A stretch of DNA of 64,000 bases from Alentia gelatinosa (taxonomy: Eukaryota; Annelida; Polychaeta; Phyllodocida; Polynoidae). Of the stretch, positions 10,290 to 20,615 are shown piece after piece. The position numbers and the translations under genes are program-made. Each line of letters opens with the position of its first letter. Position 1 is the stretch's first letter. The notes under the pieces are model-generated. The model did no database searches, was not told the origin of the DNA, and worked only from the letters and a program-made list of their open reading frames with translations. Where the stretch lies: assembly GCA_950022655.1 (NCBI GenBank), contig OX465587.1:34723716-34787715 (forward strand), in the 5' to 3' direction.

Positions 10290-11790
10290 ATTAGCGGGTG
10301 GATGATTTGTCTTTAGGTTATGGCTATAGCCTACTGTAGTACACCAGCTTGTAGAGTCACTAGGCGACCTGACCATATTTCTTCTTTATGAAGCTAAGTA
10401 CAGTTAGGAATAGGATTTTTGTTTTGAATAGAAGGTTTTTATGGCCATACAATATCTTACAGTTTTCGTTTTTAGTGTTTTGACACTGATTATTAGAAAA
10501 AAGAGATTTCAGTTTTGGGAGGACTTTTTGAGTCACAGGTCCATTGTTAAGAACACCTTTATGGACATATTTCTATGTGTAAATCAAGATATAATATGCC
10601 ATTTTTGAAAGAGAAAATATAACAGTAGGTGCTAGGAAGTGGAATTTTTTAAGTAGATTTTATTTTCACAGACATTCAAGTTTTTGTTAAAAGTAGGGGC
10701 TATTTGGGATGAAATGGGCATTCTAAAACAGGTGTTTACTCAATATTGATTACATTAAGCATTAGTGTAACATTTACCATAAGTGGCAATTAACAGTTGC
10801 TTACACCATAGGAAGTGTCATTATTTAGGTGAAATGGATATTTGATGTGCTATTGCTATATTTATGCCAAATCTCTTAATGGGAAGTGGGGGGGGGGGGG
10901 GGGAGAGTAGGTGTATGAGAGGATAGTTTTTTAGCATATTTACACACAAACAAAAGTCAAAATGATTCATAACTTTGTTCTAGGAACCAGTCCTAGTGAA
11001 ATGAAATTGGTTTGTAAAATTATTTACAATATCATTTACCACCACATTTTGGCTTGACCTACTTTATTGGTGTATAGATGAACAAAGTTGTGTACTCCAT
11101 TTTGGACCACATGGGCAGGCAGCATGCAGACAGATTTGTGTGCACTCATCCATGAAGGATCACCATGAGGCAACTGAAAATTTTTCATATGTAGGTGGGG
11201 CATTGCTGTGTGTCAATTGAATCTCCTACAGGTAGCTAAATATATGTGTGCATTCATCTATGAACTGCTTAGTTCACAGAGGGGTAGGGGTTTCAATATC
11301 CAATCAATGCAATCCCTAATCATGAAATTGAAAGTTGCTTACACAATAGGAAGTGTCATTATCAGCAGGTGGACGGTTGGTCTTTAGGTTTTGGTTAAGG
11401 TCTGCTGTTGTACACCTGCTTGTAGAGTCAGTAGGTGATCTGACCATTTTTGCCTTTGACAGCTAACTAAGTATAGATAGGAATATGATTTCTATTTTGG
11501 GCAGAAGGTGGTACAATGACTTGTAGTTTTAGTATTTTGGCATGGATATTTAGAAAATAGTGAATTCAATTTGGAGGGGGGACCTTTGGACTCACAAAAG
11601 GGGGGGGGGATTCTGGGTGAAATGGGCATACTTAAACAGAGGTTCACTCAATATTGATAAACATTGGTGTAACATTCACCATCTCGGTAAGTGGCCCTGA
11701 CAGTTGCTTACATCCTAGAAAGTATCACTATTTAGGTTAAACTTATATTTGGCATGATATTCATGTATTTTTTTCCTAATTCATAGCATG
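10290..11790. repeat. Diverged ~1.05-kb direct duplication
   Basis: The segment from about 10290 to 10900 (TCTTTAGGTT, CTTGTAGAGTCA, then further shared blocks such as CACCATA.GTGGC) recurs in the same order and orientation from about 11355 to 11790. The copies are strongly diverged, so this is an old tandem or segmental duplication. Each copy also carries a G homopolymer (near 10890 and 11605). No coding content. Confidence 0.5.
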
Positions 11791-12479
11791 GGGGGTAACA
11801 GCGATCTTTGCATTTTAATGCAGCCATGTTCCACCAGAGGACTTAGTGGTTCCTATCATTCTTCAAGCATATTTGCACATGCCTTATACCTATATCCTTA
11901 TAAAAATACTAAATATCTGGTTGAAGCTCAGCCTCACTTTAAACACAGAGCCTGTAGTATGGCCAACTATAATCCAGTCAAAATCAGCCAAAAAAGTGCC
12001 TAACCGGCCACAAAAAGTAATAGATTAAATTCTAGTGGCATTCATCTCAGAATACCCAATATAATGCCAGAGTGGTGGAATTAGGTCATAAATCCAATAT
12101 GGCCACCCCAAATATATGAAATTCCATAATTCTGGTTTGAATTGAGGTAGAAACATGAATTCTATGAAATACCATAATTTTGGTTTTAATAAAGATGGAA
12201 ACGTGAATCAAAATGCTAAACATATGTTTTCTGATGGGGAGAATTCATATAAATCACCAGAGAAGACCTATTCACCGAGTATATTAATGTAAATCCAATA
12301 TGGCTGCTTGAAATCTATGTTCAAAATACCCTAATTTGGGTTTGAATAAAGATATAAACATGATTTAAAATGTGAAATATATGTTTTCTGTCTCACTCTC
12401 CGATCATTTTTTAGATAGACGGGAAGCAGTTCTTTATCTACAACCAGACATCTAGAAATTTAGAAACATCACTCTCCGA
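11791..12479. other. Non-coding stretch with short direct repeats
   Basis: Between about 12110 and 12400 a roughly 60-base AT-rich segment (CCATAAT..GGTTT.AAT followed by AAACATGAAT) is repeated about three times with divergence. No gene seen. Confidence 0.35.
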
Positions 12480-13065
12480 TTATGTTTGGCCTGGTGGCAT
12501 CCATATGGCAGATCATGCCATTGAACCCCTCAAGGATCTGAAACATGGTGTGATGAAGGTAGTCAGTTATTGTAACTCCTCATCAAGTGGAATATACCAA
12601 AACCCCAAATTGGTATCTAGTTTTGTGAAGACTGCACTGTCTCATAGCTTTGATAGGTTTTCATTGACACTCTTCATGGGATGGACTTCTCTGGGGACAG
12701 CTTTGTTGAATGGAGTTAAGTCGACACATACTCTTACTCTTCCATTTTTTTTAAGGCCACACATCATACCTGAACACCAAGGTGTTGGTTAACTGACAGG
12801 TGAGATAGGTTCTTGATCCTGCATAGACTGTAGCTCCTTCTAGACCTGGTTAAGAAGTGGGTGTGGTACCTTTCTTTCGGTGTAGAGGCAAATTAGGCTA
12901 GTATCTGGCATCAGTGAGATGTGGTGTGAGATGTGTTTTGGAATCTCTAACATGAAGTCCTGTGGAGACTGTCCATGCTGTAGATATCAATAGATGGCTG
13001 TAGAAGGTTGAGGTTTTTACATGCTTTTTTGCTAAGAAGGTTATGTTTCTATCCTTTCATGTAGA
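12480..13065 (-). pseudogene. Decayed Gypsy RT fragment interrupted by the Mag-like Gypsy
   Basis: Minus-strand reading in shifting frames gives clear Gypsy RT blocks: a PHPLLNQV..EL block near 12850 (template grip before RT) and a block of the type L-D-T-N-x-G-F-W-x-I-P-L-D-E near 12600-12700, followed by TTFITP. Frames are broken by stops and indels. The upstream part (protease end) lies at 17807-17945, on the other side of the 4.74-kb Gypsy insertion; reading continues across the 5-bp duplication. This is a dead host copy, older than the element inserted in it. Confidence 0.65.
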
Positions 13066-13214
13066 TGTTGAGAGCTGTATTTTGTCTTATTTGTGGGAGT
13101 GAGGAAGGAAGAAGACAGACACCATGATGCTGTAGAATACAGTGTGTGTATTCCCCTAGTTTCGGTTTCACCACATAGCTGTTAGGTCTCACAACATAAA
13201 ACAATAATATGACA
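13066..13214 (-). repeat. 3' LTR of Mag-like Gypsy
   Basis: 149 bases, starting TGTTGAGAGC on the plus strand and ending ATATGACA. Matches the other LTR except at two positions. Flanked on its outer side by GTAGA. Confidence 0.93.
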
Positions 13215-13228
13215 TCTCCCCCCTTTTG
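13215..13228 (-). other. Polypurine tract of Mag-like Gypsy
   Basis: On the minus strand AAAAGGGGGGAGA immediately precedes the 3' LTR, the expected position for the plus-strand primer of reverse transcription. Confidence 0.8.
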
Positions 13229-13505
13229 AGATATAGAAAATACTGTCTTTGGCAAGTTGGGAACAATACTGGTTATTTGACTTTTCTTTATCTATACTAG
13301 ATATATATATAATGAATAAACTAGAGGCTACGTTATATATGACAGTCCTTTGTCTGTAGCAAAGTCTTTGCGATTTCTGAAACTAAAGGACACTTGAGTA
13401 TTACTCATAATAGAAATGACACTTTAAAAGTCTCTCATAATCCTGAAAGGAAAATGTTTGTTAAAAATATGTATATAGGACATTTAGTAAGACAATCTAA
13501 CAAGT

Positions 13506-13928
13506 TCAGCAGTTTTCAATAAGCCTTTTTGGTTTGCATGAAACTCTTGTAGACTGTCTCTGTTTTACAGGTGTCGGGGCCTGTAATTTGACAGTCTCTG
13601 GAGTATTCTCTGGGGGTGTTTCAGGAATGGGCTCAGTCACTGAAGCATCAGGGACAGGTTCTGGTTCCCAGAGAATATCTTGAGATTTCATATCAGGTAT
13701 AGGCATTGCAGGTGCAGGCTGCAGATGGCGACGGTTCCTGCGTTTCACACCAGAAGGTGTCTGCACGATGTACAATCGTGGCGTGTCAGCTGCTGTTTTC
13801 ACGGTACCATGCTGTGACCAACCCTTTTCATTGTCCGTCTTGATGGTGACCTTCTGGCCTATTGGCAAGGGTGGTAATGCTTTCACACCATGGTGATCAT
13901 CATAGTTCTTGGCATAAGCTGCTTTCAC
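13506..13928 (-). CDS. Gypsy integrase C-terminal region and tail
   Basis: Continues the integrase in a neighbouring frame: KNYDDHHG, then LPIGQKVTIKTDNEKGW, the small beta-barrel (GPY/F-like) DNA-binding region, then a proline-rich tail ending near the polypurine tract. The frame differs by one from the main pol ORF, which stops at 13925. The shift occurs within the overlap around 13925-13935, so it is a one-base indel or an assembly error. Confidence 0.8.
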   Translation of the reverse strand: MKAAYAKNYDDHHGVKALPPLPIGQKVTIKTDNEKGWSQHGTVKTAADTPRLYIVQTPSGVKRRNRRHLQPAPAMPIPDMKSQDILWEPEPVPDASVTEPIPETPPENTPETVKLQAPTPVKQRQSTRVSCKPKRLIENC

Positions 13929-16087
13929 AGCTTGACGGTCTCTCGTTCAGGCCATCTTGGTTCTAGTGTTGATGGCAATACTGGAAGAATTGTCCTGAGA
14001 TTGCGTCCCATCATCAACTGGGATGGACTACACCCAGTTGCAGCAATTGGTGTATCACGGTACGTGAGCAGAGCTAACCATGGATCTGGCTGGTCCAACA
14101 GGTACTTTGCTGTCTGAACAGCATGTTCAGCTTCCCCATTGGCATACGGCAGGTGGGGACTAACAGTGACATGGCTGAAGTTGTACTGTTCGGCAAAGTC
14201 CTTAAAAGTTGAGGCAACAAACTGAGGACCATTGTCGCTGACCACTTCTTTTGGAATCCCAAATCGAGCAAAACAGTCCTTGACACGACTGACGACTGCT
14301 CGGCTAGTGGTTGAACCCAGGCTAAGAACTTCGATCCACCGAGAGTAGTAATCAACAATGACTATGAAGTCCTTGCCTTTAAACTGACATAAGTCCATGG
14401 CAACTCGTTGCCAGGGTCCCTGTGGAAGTGGAGTAGTCATGAGAGGCTCACGCCTCTGAGTTGGTCTCCTTTCATTGCATTGTTGGCAGTTGGCAATGAT
14501 GCGCTTGATGTCCGCAGTTTGGCCAGGCCACCATACACCTAACCAGGCTCTCTCAAGGCACTTAGTAATGCCCTGATGTCCTTCGTGGATACGTTCCAGG
14601 ATCTCTGCCCTCATAGACTCAGGCACTACAATCCTGCTGCAGTAAACCAACAGTCCATCAACAACGGATAGGAGGCTTCGGTGGGAGTATAAACTCTTGA
14701 GGTTGTCAGGTACATCCTTGATGTATCTAGGCCATCCTGTCAGGGTGTACATGGCAGCAGCCCTCAGGACTGGATCCTCTTGGGTGGCTCGCTTTAAGTC
14801 ACATTTCTTCTCTGAAGAGGCAGGAAAGGTGCTCTCGACGGCTTGTACATGCAGGTCAACATCAGCTGCAGTTGTACTTGTATCATGACTGACTGGACTG
14901 CGGGACAAAGCATCAGACACATACATTTCCTTCCCTGGTACATGTTTAGCGGTGGCGTTGTATCTCATAAGTCTCATGAGACGACGTTGGCATCGGAGTG
15001 GGACATTGTCCAAGTCCTTATCATTGATAAGGGGAACTAGTGGCTTGTGATTGGTAAATATACGGAAGCTTTCCAAGCCACACAGATAACGGTCGAACTT
15101 CTCACAAGCCCAGACGCTTGCAAGGCACTCCTTTTCAATTTGAGCGTATCGCTGTTCGGCTGATGTCAATGTCCTTGAATAGTAAGCGATAGGCCTCATC
15201 TGTTGATTCTGTTCCTGTAGAAGGACACCTCCCAGTCCATATGAACTAGCGTCAGCACTCACAAATGTCGGCTTGGTGACATCATAGTAGGCTAGTATTG
15301 GCGTTGATGAGATGCGAGTCTTTATCTCTTCGAAGGCCTGCTGTTGGGGCTTATCCCAACACCATACGCTGTCTGACTTCAGCAGATCATTTAGTGGTCT
15401 TGTGATCACATGAAGCTCAGGAACATATGACCCAAGGTAGTGAACCATGCCTAATATCTGTCGAAGTTGGGTAACAGATGTTGGAGCGGGCATGTTCTGA
15501 ATAGCGGCGACCTTGTCATTGTCTGCGGAAATACCATCTTTGGAGATATGATGTCCGAGAAACTTCAGTTCCGTCTGTCGGAATGAACATTTCTCCTTGT
15601 TGAGTTTCAAACCCATATGCTTCAGTCTGTCCAAGACTGATGCAAGTCTATCGTCATGTTCTTTAGCATCCTTCCCATACACCAAGATGTCGTCCATGTA
15701 GACGAAGATACCAGGAAGACTGTCCAGTACTTCAAGCATCTTCCTCATGAAGATCTCGGGTGCTGAGGAAATACCAAATGGCAGGCGACTGAAGCAGTAT
15801 CTGCCAAAGGGTGTGATGAAAGTTGTCAGTTCTTGACTTTCGTCATCAAGTGGAATCTGGTAGAAACCACTGGCAGCATCCAGGGATGAGAACATTGTTG
15901 CTCCTGCGAGTCTTGACGTCAGGTCATCTAAGGTCGGTAGGACGAATCTCTCGCGTCTGACATTTGCGTTCAACTTTTTAAGGTCCACACACAACCTGAC
16001 TTTTCCCGTCTTCTTCAGGATTGGCACCATCGGGGCACACCACGGGGTTGGCTTTAGTGATTTCCCGAATGACACCGGACTTGACAA
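13925..16087 (-). CDS. Gypsy pol: reverse transcriptase, RNase H, integrase
   Basis: 720-codon open frame. The order is: RT with LDAASGFYQIPL, RLPFGISSAPEIF and the catalytic FVYMDDILVYG near residue 130; RNase H with FVSADASSYGLGG and later the HKPLVPL and VSDALSR blocks; integrase with an H-H-C-C zinc region (HEGHQGITK ... CQQCNERR), then VDYYSRWIEV and FGIPKEVVSDNGPQF carrying core Asp residues. The enzyme copies element RNA into DNA and inserts it. The first RT residues are in the adjacent frame (15978-16250), so the true pol start lies upstream. Catalytic blocks look intact. Confidence 0.93.
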   Translation of the reverse strand: MSSPVSFGKSLKPTPWCAPMVPILKKTGKVRLCVDLKKLNANVRRERFVLPTLDDLTSRLAGATMFSSLDAASGFYQIPLDDESQELTTFITPFGRYCFSRLPFGISSAPEIFMRKMLEVLDSLPGIFVYMDDILVYGKDAKEHDDRLASVLDRLKHMGLKLNKEKCSFRQTELKFLGHHISKDGISADNDKVAAIQNMPAPTSVTQLRQILGMVHYLGSYVPELHVITRPLNDLLKSDSVWCWDKPQQQAFEEIKTRISSTPILAYYDVTKPTFVSADASSYGLGGVLLQEQNQQMRPIAYYSRTLTSAEQRYAQIEKECLASVWACEKFDRYLCGLESFRIFTNHKPLVPLINDKDLDNVPLRCQRRLMRLMRYNATAKHVPGKEMYVSDALSRSPVSHDTSTTAADVDLHVQAVESTFPASSEKKCDLKRATQEDPVLRAAAMYTLTGWPRYIKDVPDNLKSLYSHRSLLSVVDGLLVYCSRIVVPESMRAEILERIHEGHQGITKCLERAWLGVWWPGQTADIKRIIANCQQCNERRPTQRREPLMTTPLPQGPWQRVAMDLCQFKGKDFIVIVDYYSRWIEVLSLGSTTSRAVVSRVKDCFARFGIPKEVVSDNGPQFVASTFKDFAEQYNFSHVTVSPHLPYANGEAEHAVQTAKYLLDQPDPWLALLTYRDTPIAATGCSPSQLMMGRNLRTILPVLPSTLEPRWPERETVKL

Positions 16088-16300
16088 GACGATCGAGCTC
16101 CTCCTTAACCTTGCCCATCAGAGGAAATGGTATCCTATGAGCGACAGTAAGTGTGACCGGTTCGGCACCCTCATGAAGCAGAATCTTGACTGGATCTGTC
16201 TTCAGTCGACCGATGCTTTCAACCGAGTCAATGTGCGTGATGAGTCCCATCCGCGTAGCAACTCCACGACCGAGGAGACACTCGACATCATTTTCGATGA
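15978..16300 (-). CDS. Gypsy protease end and RT N-terminal region
   Basis: Bridges the gag-protease ORF and the main pol ORF in a third frame. It reads through the protease C-terminal GRG block near 16260 and then ILLHEGAEPV, VAHRIPFPL and VKEELDRLVKSGVI, the usual lead-in to Gypsy RT. One indel at about 16300 separates it from the protease start, another at about 16030 from the RT core. Confidence 0.8.
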
Positions 16301-17425
16301 CTAGGGTACGAAAATTGTATTTGTACCCTTGAACTTGGTTGTGGCGATGTACTGCCCTTTACAGTCTAACGGACCACCTGGACTGGACAGATTTGTAGTG
16401 ACATCCTTCAGCTTGGGCCTTGGCTTCAGGCGCAGATAATCAGTGTAAGACATAACCGACACATCTGCCCCAGAGTCAATCATGAAGGTAACCCAATTAT
16501 AACCAACTATGTCTAGGGTGACTTTCCACGCTGGGTCGCTGTCGTCACAAGTGACAGCACCGAAAAATAGTTCACGACTACACACACTTGCTGTCTCGTT
16601 GACTTCCTGTACTTTGCTTCTACAGACTGAGGCAAAGTGTCCGACTCTCTTGCAATTTTGACAAGTTTTACCGATGGCAGGACATGCGTCTTTGTTTGAT
16701 GATCTATGGATGTATCCACACTGACCACATTTAGGCTTTGAGCCTGACTGTTTTGAAGCTTGACCTTGACTTGAATTTTCATGGCGTTTATATGACTGCT
16801 TGCCCGACTTGTGGTGGTGTCTACCTTGACTAGCATCCTTCTTGACGAAGCTAACATCTGCGGCTGGCGTGTTTTGACTTTTCACCAACTCTGAGTGGAG
16901 TGCTCGAGTGACTGCGGTGGTGAGTGACAGGTCGTCTTGTTCCAGTTGAAGCTTTTCTGACATTTCTCGGTCCAGTATACCGCTGATGAGTCGGTCACGG
17001 ATGTGTTCATCCTGTTTCTCACCAAAGTCACAGTATGCCGACATCTCACGTAGATTTCGCACAAACACTTCTGTTGACTCACCAGCCTGCTGGGTACGCT
17101 GGTAGAATTTTGTGCGTTCATGAATTGTGTTTCGCTTAGGCACAAAATATGCATCAAATTTCTTAATAACAGTGTTATAGTCCTCTTTCGGGTCTACAGG
17201 GTTTGGCACATCTTGCGTAGCAGCTGGTCTAGCATCAAACTGGAAGGACTTAAAAATGTTCCCAGCTTCAGGACCCATGCAATAAATCAAAGAGTCAACC
17301 TGGAGGTCCCCATCTTCTTTGTCTATTTTCTCTATTTTTCCAAACCTCTCATATCTATGTTTCCACTCAGGCCAGGCTGTTGGCTTGTCAAATGTAAATG
17401 ACTTTGGTGTTTCGTATTTAGGCAT
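16301..17425 (-). CDS. Gypsy gag with zinc knuckles, fused to aspartic protease
   Basis: Starts at the methionine at 17425, 230 bases inside the 5' LTR. Capsid-like region with WPEWKHRYERF near residue 20 and a helical core to about residue 190, then a basic Ser/Lys/Gln-rich stretch. Two zinc-binding modules follow: CGQCGYIHRSSNKDAC and CQNCKRVGHFASVC (a canonical CCHC knuckle). The protease active site FMIDSGADVSVM is near residue 320. The frame ends at 16301 by a frameshift inside the protease. Gag would package element RNA and the protease would process the polyprotein. Gag and protease in one frame is common in Mag-like Gypsy elements. Confidence 0.9.
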   Translation of the reverse strand: MPKYETPKSFTFDKPTAWPEWKHRYERFGKIEKIDKEDGDLQVDSLIYCMGPEAGNIFKSFQFDARPAATQDVPNPVDPKEDYNTVIKKFDAYFVPKRNTIHERTKFYQRTQQAGESTEVFVRNLREMSAYCDFGEKQDEHIRDRLISGILDREMSEKLQLEQDDLSLTTAVTRALHSELVKSQNTPAADVSFVKKDASQGRHHHKSGKQSYKRHENSSQGQASKQSGSKPKCGQCGYIHRSSNKDACPAIGKTCQNCKRVGHFASVCRSKVQEVNETASVCSRELFFGAVTCDDSDPAWKVTLDIVGYNWVTFMIDSGADVSVMSYTDYLRLKPRPKLKDVTTNLSSPGGPLDCKGQYIATTKFKGTNTIFVP

Positions 17426-17639
17426 CTTGAACTAACTGGCTTATGACAGGATATCATACACTTGACTATGAGTATGACCAGCAGCACTTGATATAGACTA
17501 TAGCAATACTACAGGCTTAGAATGTTTAGTTCAGTTTGACTTGGACAGCACAGTCAAATGATACTGTAGTTTCACTTAGCTGACAGTTGGTGGTTGGTTC
17601 TTCAGATCCCCAAATACTTCTCCTCCCTCTTGTCCATGA

Positions 17640-17657
17640 GTTTTACTTCTGACACCA
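17640..17657 (-). other. Primer binding site of Mag-like Gypsy
   Basis: Directly inside the 5' LTR the minus strand reads TGGTGTCAGAAGTAAAAC, beginning with TGG as expected for pairing with a tRNA 3' CCA end. The tRNA is not assigned. Confidence 0.8.
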
Positions 17658-17806
17658 TGTTGAGTGCTGTATTTTGTCTTATTTGTGGGAGTGAGGAAGG
17701 AAGAAGACAGACACCATGATGCTGTAGAATGCAGTGTGTGTATTCCCCTAGTTTCGGTTTCACCACATAGCTGTTAGGTCTCACAACATAAAACAATAAT
17801 ATGACA
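17658..17806 (-). repeat. 5' LTR of Mag-like Gypsy
   Basis: 149 bases, two differences from the 3' LTR (A/T and A/G). Followed on the outer side by GTAGA, the target-site duplication. Confidence 0.93.
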
Positions 17807-17945
17807 GTAGACATCCTCTTTGATGGCCTTTTCCCAGAGAGTCAGCTGTGCATTAGAGATCTTGCCAACAACTAAATCTGTTAGGGGAATGCTACCTGGG
17901 CCTTGGGACTGTTTCCTTGTAGGTTCTATCTTTACATCTTAGAGT
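17807..17945 (-). pseudogene. Decayed Gypsy protease fragment (other half of 12480-13065)
   Basis: Minus-strand reading shows a short stretch typical of the region after the Gypsy protease, continuing on the far side of the Mag-like insertion into a block like LLSKKACKNLNLL near 13030. Together these show that the 4.74-kb element inserted into an older Gypsy copy. Confidence 0.55.
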
Positions 17946-18236
17946 ACAGGGGGCCGTTTCACTAGTTGGGTGGTAAAAGCGAGAGCTAGGACCGCAACAG
18001 TGCCAGCAACAGTGATACCAACAGTGACAATGACAAGATCCCATTTCATCAGTGCTCTCACTGTTGAGGTGGCACCAACTCTCACTGTTGGCATATTTTA
18101 CAGCATAGTGCACTTAGTGAGCACAGGGTCTCGCTATGCTGTCAAACCTCACTGTGTGTATATAGAGGATTTCCCAATTAATTCAGAATTAAGCAATGAA
18201 ATTTTAACACGAGGGGTACATATAACCTATAATCGT

Positions 18237-18473
18237 ACTATATATGAAGAAGAACGGCCGTACCGTTCCGAAGTTATCGGTGTTTGAATTTTTCACTCCC
18301 TCGTTGGTCGCTGTTGGTGCGGCGTAGTGCGGCGGAGTTTCGGCTGTTCTTTTTGTCTCCCCCCCAGAGGCCGGTGGGAATGGCTCGACACTGGCCACCA
18401 GAGCAGTATTTGCTATGACAAAATTCAAACGTCGATATCTTCGGAACGGTGCAGCCGTTTTCCTTCATATTCA
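18237..18473. mobile_element. Inverted-repeat MITE
   Basis: The left arm (ACGGCCGTACCGTTCCGAAG, then GTTTGAATTTTT) and the right arm (its reverse complement near 18425-18470) form terminal inverted repeats of roughly 45 bases with about 85 percent identity. About 235 bases in total, GC-richer in the middle, no ORF. Superfamily unknown. Confidence 0.6.
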
Positions 18474-18539
18474 GTCCCCACTTGCCACTGATCGGCAAGT
18501 GCTGGCTTGCAGCAAGCACCAGTAAACGAGGATGAGGAG

Positions 18540-18934
18540 GGCAATGACTCGCTGCTCACCTATGCCAAGATCAACTTTACTGAGTCAGAAGCGTTGCGAG
18601 CAGCCACCCCCCTTTCTCATTCAAATTCTCTCTGGTGCTCTGAATTCCAGTTCCATTCCACTTCCCTTTTTAGAAGTGTCCTCAGATGCTGTTTTCTCAA
18701 GGCCAAGTTTGGGATAAACCCCCCTCATGCAAAGTGCTCTCTGGACGTCTTCCTTGTTTTCTGGACTGTTGATCCCTAGAATAGCTTGAACTTTCGTTGG
18801 GTCATAGTCACACCTTTAGCTGTGAGTCTTTCACCGAAGAAGATAATGTCATTCCTGGAAAGTTCAATAATAAAGTTGAACTTCCTTATTCTCTGTTCAC
18901 CTTCTCCAGTGCTTGGTCATGTTCTTTCCTGTCT
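18540..18934 (-). pseudogene. Gypsy RT fragment, downstream half, split by piggyBac
   Basis: The minus strand reads, in broken frames, EHDQALE near 18920, then a block ending IIFFGERLTAKGVT, the Gypsy RT region after the YxDD block. It begins exactly at the TTAA target of the piggyBac element. The upstream part with the YxDD-region relic lies at 26785-26880; the two join in frame if the insert and one TTAA are removed. Frameshifts and stops show it was already decaying. Confidence 0.75.
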
Positions 18935-18942
18935 TTAACCCT

Positions 18943-19131
18943 TTTACGGCAGGAGGATGCCTTAAGGCATTACCGCTGAACGGCAGGAGGATGCCTTAAG
19001 GCATTACCGCTGAACGGCAGGAGGATGCCTTAAGGCATTACCGCTGAACGGCAGGAGGATGCCTTAAGGCATCTTTTTTTTTTTTTTTTTCAAATTCCTT
19101 TTTTTCATAGATTTAAGCACGAAAGGGTTAA
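18943..19131 (+). repeat. Subterminal palindrome array of piggyBac element
   Basis: A 34-base unit is repeated four times from about 18946; each unit contains GGATGCCTTAAGGCAT, a palindrome centred on TTAA. It is followed by a long T-run and GAAAGGGTTAA (19121-19131), which looks like a second piggyBac end. This segment could therefore be a 189-base MITE of the same family sitting at the element edge, or simply the element's subterminal region. Confidence 0.75.
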
Positions 19132-20051
19132 GAAAAGTTCCATATATAAATAAAACAGTTGAAAATCAATGTATTTGTGTGTTTTGAGTCTATTTAGTTA
19201 CATGGCGATGGTTATTTGCGAGTAGAAGTCGGAGAAAAATAAAACAATGCACAGATCGACTCGCGCCTATGGACGAGTGGAGTGCCTGACAGCGCATTTC
19301 CCGATATAGTGAAATGACGAACGAGTTTATATATATTTAAATGTGTACAATTGGGTTGTCTTGCTCGCACAAGTCGAAAATAGTCATATACCATCTAATT
19401 TGCGAGTTTTTAGGCAGTCTTACCCTTTCGTTTTCACTAATTTGCGAATTCTCCGCCGATGTTTACATTTTCTTCGTCTACCACAACAAACGCATTATCG
19501 GAGAGTTACACTTCCGGTCGCCCTAGTTTTACATTCCCGCCCCTACTACAGCAAGCCTCATACGATTCCTGCCTATGTAATATATATATATAGCATTGAA
19601 TCAGTCTCAGATCAACCACAGAAGTGTAGAAAATGGGTAATATATCTTATTAAATCTGAAATAAAACATGCCTATCTGTGTATAGCCAACACTGAATCAA
19701 TGGATATCAGCCAGAAACCATTCCTGCCTATTTCCGGTTTTTTTTGTTTTTTTTTGTTTTTTTACTCATTTTTTTCCCAATATATTCAATATATATTAAC
19801 CGAAATAACTCAGGTTATCAAGGGGGGTGGATATTATTAAGAAATATGGAGAAATAAATTGAATAAATCATATAAAGTTGCCATAGGAACGTTGACATCA
19901 TACTATAAATACTGGCGTTTCGCTCGATCGAGTCACTCACATATGTACCTTGCTTATGTGAGCCTGACAGCTCCTTGCTGGATATAACGAACATAAAATA
20001 ACTGAGAGCGAGTTAAAAATGAGCGATTCCTAGTGGGAAGACGACCTGCCG
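19132..20051 (+). other. 5' non-coding region of piggyBac element
   Basis: AT-rich leader between terminal repeats and transposase. Several ORFs occur on both strands, none with a motif. Probably includes the transposase promoter; a TATAAATACT-like site lies near 19905 and would fit, but is not proven. Confidence 0.4.
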
Positions 20052-20615
20052 TTGACAACCCTGAGGTTAATGGACGGTTTGGGGGAGGAATTTGACCAGG
20101 ACCTGCTAGAATCGGACGGTGCGAACTCGACGGATAGCGAGGAGGACAACGAACGCTTAGCTAGACGTGTGCCGCAACACACAACAGGAGGAAGAAAATG
20201 GGTGTACTTTCCTAAGTCACATGCCATGCCTACACGTCACGTAGATCACCTCAAAGCCCCAGGACTAGACGAGTCCATCGATGGTAGCAAGTTGAAGACG
20301 GTTCTGGATTACTTTCGTCTTTTTTTCACTCTTTCGTTCCTGACAAAGCTATGTAATCACACCAACAACTACGCGAGTGCGGCGTCACGGACAGGACAAC
20401 CAAAAAAAATGTCGGCCTGGGTCCCGGTCGTTCCTCTGAAGTTCATAGCAGTGACGTTTCTTATGGGATTAATACGAAAACCGAACATCGACCATTACTG
20501 GACGACAATCCAGGAGTACTCCACGGCAGGCATAAAAGATTTGATGACAAGAACCGCCGATACTGTATGTAGTGCTATGAAATTCGCTCAGTATTTCAGG
20601 AGAGGCCTTATCTAA
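20052..20615 (+). pseudogene. piggyBac transposase, N-terminal half
   Basis: Frame starts with an acidic Asp/Ser/Glu-rich segment (EEFDQDLLESDGANSTDSEEDNE) written here only to show composition in part, then the transposase dimerisation region: DYFRLFFTLSFLTKLCNHTN, then KFIAVTFLMGLIRKP and the YWTTIQEYS block. These are the conserved features before the catalytic core of piggyBac-derived proteins. The frame stops at 20613, and the next conserved part is in another frame at 20720, so the copy is broken. Confidence 0.85.

Larger units (their letters stand above)
13066..17806 (-). mobile_element. Full-length Mag-like Gypsy LTR retrotransposon
   Basis: Both 149-base LTRs are present (13066-13214 and 17658-17806), each TG...CA, differing at 2 of 149 positions. 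The target-site duplication GTAGA is found at 13061-13065 and 17807-17811. PBS and polypurine tract lie exactly next to the LTRs. The interior codes, on the minus strand, for gag with zinc knuckles, aspartic protease, RT, RNase H and integrase in the Gypsy order. Short LTRs and motif details suggest the Mag lineage (family level by inference). Three frameshifts break gag-pol although the LTRs indicate a young insertion. Confidence 0.93.

Noticed and set aside
12505..12792. Plus-strand ORF of 95 codons
   Set aside because: Antisense to the decayed Gypsy RT fragment.
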